Shown piece by piece: positions 5,742-9,373 of a stretch of 9,373 nucleotides of DNA. The stretch comes from Acidimicrobiales bacterium (GTDB lineage: Bacteria; Actinomycetota; Acidimicrobiia; Acidimicrobiales; Palsa-688). Both the position numbers and the translations under genes were made by a program. The stretch spans positions 1 to 9,373 of the forward strand of contig JASHVH010000390.1 of NCBI GenBank assembly GCA_030039575.1, given 5' to 3'. The notes beneath the pieces are model-generated. The model had not been told where the DNA came from. It saw only the letters and a program-made list of their open reading frames with translations, and made no database searches. Position 1 is the stretch's first letter; each line of letters opens with the position of its first letter.

Positions 5742-7377
5742 CCGCCAGCGGCCGGTCGGCGTCACCCCAAGGCCCGAAGCCCGCTACCTCCGCCGGCACG
5801 AGAGGCAACCGGACCGTGAAAACGGCGCCCCCGCCGGGGGCGTTGGCCGCCGTTACGGCGCCCTCGTGCTCAGCGGCCACGGCCGCCACGATCGGTAGCC
5901 CGAGACCGGCGCCGGCGCCGAGGCGAGCGGGGTCCTTTTGCCAAAAACGGTCGAACACATGGCCGAGTGCCTCTTGGTCGAGCCCGGGCCCGTTATCGCG
6001 CACGGACATGACGGCGGCGCCCATCTCCACCTGGGCCGATACCTGGATAGCGGTCCCCTCGGGCGTGTGGTTCAGGGCGTTCGTCACCAGGTTGCCCAGC
6101 GCCTGGCGCAGGTGGCCCTCGACCCCGAGGATGATGACGGGCTGGGGCGCGTGAAGGGAGATGGGACGGCCGGGGGCAGCCGCCGTTGCATCGCTGCACG
6201 CATCGGCGGCCAGCACGGAGAGGTCGACGGGCGCCCGTTCGGCCTGGCGCACCTGGTCCAACCGGGCCAGCAGTAACAGGTCCTCCACAAGCCCCTTCAT
6301 CCTGGACGACTCCTCCTCGATGCGCCGCATGATCGTCTCCTTGTCGACCCGCGGGTTGTCTGCCCCGAGACGGAACAATTCAGCGAAACCCTGGATGGAG
6401 GTAAGCGGTGTCCTGAGCTCGTGCGAAGCGTCGGCGAGGAACTGGCGCAGCCGGTCCTCGGTGGCGTCACGCTCGGAGAAGGCCCGCTGGATCTCGTCGA
6501 GCATTGTGTTGAAGGCGACTGCCAGTTCCCCCACTTCGGTGTTCTGTTGCTTGACCTCGACCCGCTGGGAGAGGTCCCCGGCAGCTATGTCCTTGGCCGT
6601 ACCCGCCATGCGCTCCAGTGGCGAGAGGCCACGGCGCAGCATAAACCCGGCGCCCACGGCCAGGATGAGCAAGAGCGAACCCGCCCCCAGGGATTCGATC
6701 AGGAGCAGCTGGTCCAATGACTTCGTGACCTCGGTGGTGGGTAATGCGACGACCACGCGGTCACCGTTGCTGAGCCTTGGGCCGATATCTGCCAACCAGC
6801 CGGTGGAGCCGGTGACCGAGCCCAGGTGCACCATCTGCTTGCCTTCGCTATCAGCCAGGAGGGACGCCGTGATGCGGGGGACCGCCGTTGAGCTTTCCAG
6901 CTGTACGTGGGCCACCGGGGTGCCCGACTTCCCCAGTAACTCCCCATAAGTGCCTGGGGCCACGAGGATCGGCGAACCGCCGGGGTTGGACCCGTGAGCG
7001 GGCGGTGGGCCCCCGTCAACCGCACCTCCGGGCGTTGTCCGCGCCCCGGTCCCGGAGTTCCGGTACGCCGCCACTCCCGCCCCGTTTTCGTCGCTCTGGC
7101 CGTAACCACCGTCGGGGCCGTAGCCGGCGCCGGGGCCATAGCCCGAACCGGGCACGTAGCCGTTCGCCGGCCTTCCCGTGGTATTGGAGGGAGGCAACTC
7201 GATGCCAGCCTTTTGAGCCAGCTCCTGTGTGACGAGGGGCACCGCGTTTTTGAGGTCTGTCCCGAGCTGGCTGTACTGCGACCTGGAGTAAAGCTCGTAC
7301 ATGGTTACCCCGAAAATGGCCAGGCCGACCGACATCAAAAGGAAAAGCCCCGCCACCAGCCGGGCCCTGAGCGTCAC
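5719..7377 (-). CDS. HAMP-domain sensor histidine kinase with large extracytoplasmic sensor
   Basis: This 552-residue membrane kinase is the likely partner of the adjacent regulator. A first membrane segment (about 7-29) is followed by an extracytoplasmic region (about 32-220), a second segment (224-247) and HAMP (247-300). HisKA contains ASHELRTPLTSIQGF with phospho-acceptor H319. The ATPase domain has N429/N433 (GNLVTNALNHTPEG), the G1 box DNGPGLD (461-467), the FDRFWQKD box and the G2 box GAGLGLPIV. All catalytic elements are present. The sensor region is Gly/Pro-rich, and residues 73-96 form four hexapeptides of GYGPGx type. The GTG at 7377 is chosen because it opens directly into the first membrane segment; the Shine-Dalgarno is weak. 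The gene ends inside the last 23 bp of the convergent regulator gene, an uncommon arrangement for a cognate pair. Pairing is inferred from adjacency; the ligand is unknown. Confidence 0.93.
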   Translation of the reverse strand: MTLRARLVAGLFLLMSVGLAIFGVTMYELYSRSQYSQLGTDLKNAVPLVTQELAQKAGIELPPSNTTGRPANGYVPGSGYGPGAGYGPDGGYGQSDENGAGVAAYRNSGTGARTTPGGAVDGGPPPAHGSNPGGSPILVAPGTYGELLGKSGTPVAHVQLESSTAVPRITASLLADSEGKQMVHLGSVTGSTGWLADIGPRLSNGDRVVVALPTTEVTKSLDQLLLIESLGAGSLLLILAVGAGFMLRRGLSPLERMAGTAKDIAAGDLSQRVEVKQQNTEVGELAVAFNTMLDEIQRAFSERDATEDRLRQFLADASHELRTPLTSIQGFAELFRLGADNPRVDKETIMRRIEEESSRMKGLVEDLLLLARLDQVRQAERAPVDLSVLAADACSDATAAAPGRPISLHAPQPVIILGVEGHLRQALGNLVTNALNHTPEGTAIQVSAQVEMGAAVMSVRDNGPGLDQEALGHVFDRFWQKDPARLGAGAGLGLPIVAAVAAEHEGAVTAANAPGGGAVFTVRLPLVPAEVAGFGPWGDADRPLAVSAGAAT

Positions 7378-7414
7378 TTGGTCATCACACCCTGTGCGGA
7401 CGTCGGTTTGACCC

Positions 7415-7439
7415 GTTTATGGCGACTTTCGGCATAAAC
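7415..7439. promoter_or_regulatory. 25-bp imperfect palindrome upstream of the kinase gene
   Basis: GTTTATGGCGA (7415-7425) faces TTCGGCATAAAC, pairing at 10 of 11 positions around a 3-nt centre, with a perfect 7-bp outer arm GTTTATG/CATAAAC. It lies 38-62 bp before the kinase GTG and is more A/T-rich than its surroundings. This symmetry and placement fit a dimeric regulator site or promoter-proximal operator. On the plus strand TTGACC (7408-7413) with CATAAA (7433-7438) looks promoter-like, but the 19-bp spacing is poor and no convincing plus-strand gene follows. Confidence 0.45.
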
Positions 7440-7481
7440 CATCGCCCGGTCGCTCCCATTTCCATGAGGCTATGACAGAAA

Positions 7482-7498
7482 CCTGGGTTTTCCCTGGG
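7482..7498. promoter_or_regulatory. Two CCTGGG hexamers with 11-bp period, possible response-regulator site
   Basis: CCTGGG occurs at 7482-7487 and again at 7493-7498, exactly 11 bp apart. It is about 105-121 bp upstream of the kinase start, in the gap after the GH20 stop. Paired hexamers about one helical turn apart are typical of OmpR/PhoB-family sites, so autoregulation of the kinase gene is conceivable. The motif is short and GC-rich, so chance is a real alternative. Confidence 0.3.
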
Positions 7499-7607
7499 AA
7501 GAGGCTAATTACGCGCCCAGAACCGACCTGGCGGCACCGGCCCTATTTGTCGTCCCGAGCCTCGCTTTGGGCCGTAACCAGAAGGCCGAAGGGGTGGAGG
7601 GCCCGCC

Positions 7608-9242
7608 TCAGAGAGGACCGCCCATACGCGTCGACCATGTCCGGGCCTGGCCCGGCGTCGGGCCGGCCAGGGGGCGGTAGTTGACCCCCAGCGCGTCGAG
7701 CCGGGCCATGTGGGCTTCCAGCCGGGGCTCGAACTCGTCCCACCGCCTGTCCCGCGGCGACCAGGCCACTTCCGAAAAGGCGCAAACCCGGGGGAAGTAC
7801 ATGTACTCGGCGTGCTCCGGCGTCGGGACGTACTCCGTCCACAGCTGGCACTGAGTCCCGATTACATGGCCCTCGAGGCCGGGCGGCAGACCGGCGGGCA
7901 CAGGTTCGAAACCGTACACATCGGCAACGCTTATCCCGGCGCGGATGGCGAGAGGCTCGGCGGGGCTGTCGCTGTAGGACAAGTCGAAATAGGTCCAGGT
8001 TTCGGGCGACATTATGACATCGTGCCCGGCTTCGGCCGCTTTAATGGCCACCTCGCGGGCGTCGTCACCCCGCCACACCATCACTACCGCTCCCGGAGGC
8101 GCCCCACCTTCGAGGATCTCGGTCCAGCCCACCGTTACCCTGCCCTTGGCCGACAGCGCGCCGGCTACCTGCCGGCTGAACCAGCTTTGGAGCCGTTGCG
8201 GGCCGGGTAAGCCCAGTGACTTCGCCAGGTCGCGGGCGGCGGCGCTCGCCTCCCATTCGGTGACAGGGCACTCATCGCCACCTATGTGGATATATGGGCC
8301 GGGGCAAATCTCGGCCAGTTCGTCGAGCACGTCCGTGCAAAAGCGGACCGTGCGTTCTTCCAGGTTCAGCACGTGGTCGCTGATCCCCCAACTGGTGTAC
8401 ACCTCGAACTGCCGTCCGGTGTTGCCGAGTTGGGGGTAAGCCGCGATGGCGGCCAGCATGTGGCCGGGCATGTCCACCTCGGGCACCACGGTCACGAACC
8501 GTCTTGCCGCGTAGGCCACGATCTCAGCGAGGTCGGCCTTGGTGTAGAAACCGCCGTGCGGGGTGCCGTCCCCCCGCCCTTCCCGGTAATGGCCGGCCGG
8601 CGACTCCCTCCGCCACGCCCCCACTTCCGTCAACAGCGGGTAACGGTCCACCTGGAACCGCCAACCCTGGTCGTCAGTCAGGTGGAGGTGGAGCATGTTC
8701 AGCTTGTGCAGGCTGGCCAGGTCGATCAGCCGGAGCACGAAACGCTTCTGGAAGAAGTGCCTGGCCACGTCCAGGTGGATCCCGCGCCAGGCAAAGCGGG
8801 GCCCATCTTCGATTTCCACGCCTGGCACGTCGACGGGCGCCACCGCTGAGCGCGCCCCGGCGCCGGGCGGGCCGATCGTGGGGGCCGAACGCAACAGTTC
8901 GGCCGGGAGGAGTTCACGCAACGTGCGAGTGCCATAAAAGACCCCGGCCGGCGAAGGCGCCTCGATCTCGACCCCGCTTGCGCTCACCCGCAGCCGATAG
9001 CTCTCCAGGGACGGACCGTCGGGTACTCCGCTCGGATCCGGCCGCACGGCCAGCCGGACGGTGCCGTGGGAGCTGCCGGCGCCGGGACCTCCGAGTGCGA
9101 CGCGCCAACCCGTGGCCGCCTGCAGCTCCTCCGCTAGAAGGGAGGCGACATCGGCCGACGCTTCGTCGGACGCCACGACCATCCCGTCCGAAAGGGTGGT
9201 CCCCTCGGCCGTCCCGCGAACGGAGCTGGGCCGGGGGATCAT
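7608..9242 (-). CDS. Beta-N-acetylhexosaminidase, glycoside hydrolase family 20
   Basis: GH20 enzymes remove terminal beta-linked GlcNAc or GalNAc by substrate-assisted catalysis. The 544-residue protein starts with MIPRPSSV, typical of the GH20b N-terminal domain (about 1-145), which ends in AGVFYGTRTLRELLP. The catalytic barrel opens with FAWRGIHLDVARHFF (150-164) and has LHLHLTDDQGWR (184-195) and VPEVDMPGH (253-261). It carries the catalytic D323-E324 pair in HIGGDECP, then VGWTEIL, and QLWTEYV with W468/E470. All key residues are visible, so it should be active. No signal peptide or membrane segment precedes the GH20b domain, suggesting a cytoplasmic enzyme acting on imported oligosaccharides. 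The frame remains open upstream to the right window edge but shows no start codon there, so ATG 9242 is preferred. It lies upstream of the kinase gene on the same strand, separated by 230 bp; co-transcription is uncertain. Confidence 0.92.
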   Translation of the reverse strand: MIPRPSSVRGTAEGTTLSDGMVVASDEASADVASLLAEELQAATGWRVALGGPGAGSSHGTVRLAVRPDPSGVPDGPSLESYRLRVSASGVEIEAPSPAGVFYGTRTLRELLPAELLRSAPTIGPPGAGARSAVAPVDVPGVEIEDGPRFAWRGIHLDVARHFFQKRFVLRLIDLASLHKLNMLHLHLTDDQGWRFQVDRYPLLTEVGAWRRESPAGHYREGRGDGTPHGGFYTKADLAEIVAYAARRFVTVVPEVDMPGHMLAAIAAYPQLGNTGRQFEVYTSWGISDHVLNLEERTVRFCTDVLDELAEICPGPYIHIGGDECPVTEWEASAAARDLAKSLGLPGPQRLQSWFSRQVAGALSAKGRVTVGWTEILEGGAPPGAVVMVWRGDDAREVAIKAAEAGHDVIMSPETWTYFDLSYSDSPAEPLAIRAGISVADVYGFEPVPAGLPPGLEGHVIGTQCQLWTEYVPTPEHAEYMYFPRVCAFSEVAWSPRDRRWDEFEPRLEAHMARLDALGVNYRPLAGPTPGQARTWSTRMGGPL

Positions 9243-9284
9243 GGGAGCCCGGGCCGGCCGGTGATAATGCTCTCGCCTACCGGG

Positions 9285-9356
9285 GGGGCCGAGGTGCCTG
9301 GCGGGGCCGAAGTGGCTGCGGGGGCCGAGGCGGCTGGCGGGGCCGAGGCAGCCTGA
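9285..9356. repeat. Four tandem 18-bp repeats upstream of the GH20 gene
   Basis: Four contiguous units begin at 9285, 9303, 9321 and 9339, each opening with an identical GGGGCCGA. The remaining 10 bases vary around GGTGGCTGGC. A possible fifth unit from 9357 matches only about 10 of 18 positions. Being a multiple of three, the array keeps frames open on both strands. On the minus strand, in phase with the GH20 gene, it would read LGPxxR/H-type hexapeptides. On the plus strand it reads GAExxG-type hexapeptides ending in TGA at 9354-9356. No function is assigned. Confidence 0.7.
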
Positions 9357-9373
9357 AGGGCGAGCCGCACAGC

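Noticed and set aside
7472..7684. 70-codon plus-strand frame behind a promoter-like TTGACC...CATAAA
   Set aside because: The spacer is 19 bp and there is no good Shine-Dalgarno. G/C use at third positions is lower than in the real genes, the product is Trp/Arg-rich without a family, and it runs into the GH20 3' end.
9267..9356. 29-codon plus-strand frame across the 18-bp repeats (GAExxG units)
   Set aside because: Its only evidence is the repeat itself. GGTGA lies just 2 nt before the ATG, too close for a normal ribosome binding site.

Overview
The window is GC-rich (roughly two thirds G+C by eye) and uses GTG starts freely. Its genes overlap or are tightly packed, and its third codon positions are heavily G/C. 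Together with the family types (an actinobacterial-style HemD, a GT2-GtrA fusion, a YkcB-like membrane glycosyltransferase and a TrcR/MprA-like regulator) this points to a high-GC Actinomycetota chromosome. An uncultured or Acidimicrobiia-like lineage is only a guess. No rRNA, tRNA, CRISPR array, transposase or phage gene was seen.

Layout, left to right: (a) 1-733, minus strand: the N-terminal part of a uroporphyrinogen-III synthase (HemD) that runs off the left edge. A degenerate 14-bp tandem repeat lies just upstream of it (749-818). (b) 894-4917, minus strand: a translationally coupled three-gene operon, transcribed right to left. It encodes a large GT39/YkcB-like polytopic glycosyltransferase, a polyprenyl-phosphate glycosyltransferase (GT2) fused to a GtrA domain, and a second stand-alone GtrA protein. 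Both junctions are 4-bp GTGA stop/start overlaps. (c) 4918-5033: a 116-bp divergent intergenic region carrying an 11-bp direct repeat. (d) 5034-5741, plus strand: an OmpR-type response regulator. (e) 5719-7377, minus strand: a HAMP sensor histidine kinase. Its 3' end overlaps the 3' end of the regulator gene by 23 bp, tail to tail. (f) 7378-7607: an intergenic region with a 25-bp imperfect palindrome and a pair of hexamers 11 bp apart. (g) 7608-9242, minus strand: a GH20 beta-N-acetylhexosaminidase with no visible signal peptide. (h) 9285-9356: four tandem 18-bp units at the right edge.

Likely working model: the GT2 domain loads a sugar from a nucleotide donor onto a polyprenyl phosphate. The GtrA domains help move that lipid-linked sugar to the outer leaflet. 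The GT39 enzyme transfers it to an extracytoplasmic acceptor, which cannot be identified from sequence. This is the logic of known three-component GT2/GtrA/GT-C glycosylation systems. The response regulator is divergent from this operon and shares its upstream region, so it may control surface glycosylation. The kinase has a large extracytoplasmic domain with a Gly/Tyr hexapeptide repeat and is the obvious partner despite its separate, convergent transcription. The GH20 enzyme may belong to the same glycan-related neighbourhood, but its link is positional only.
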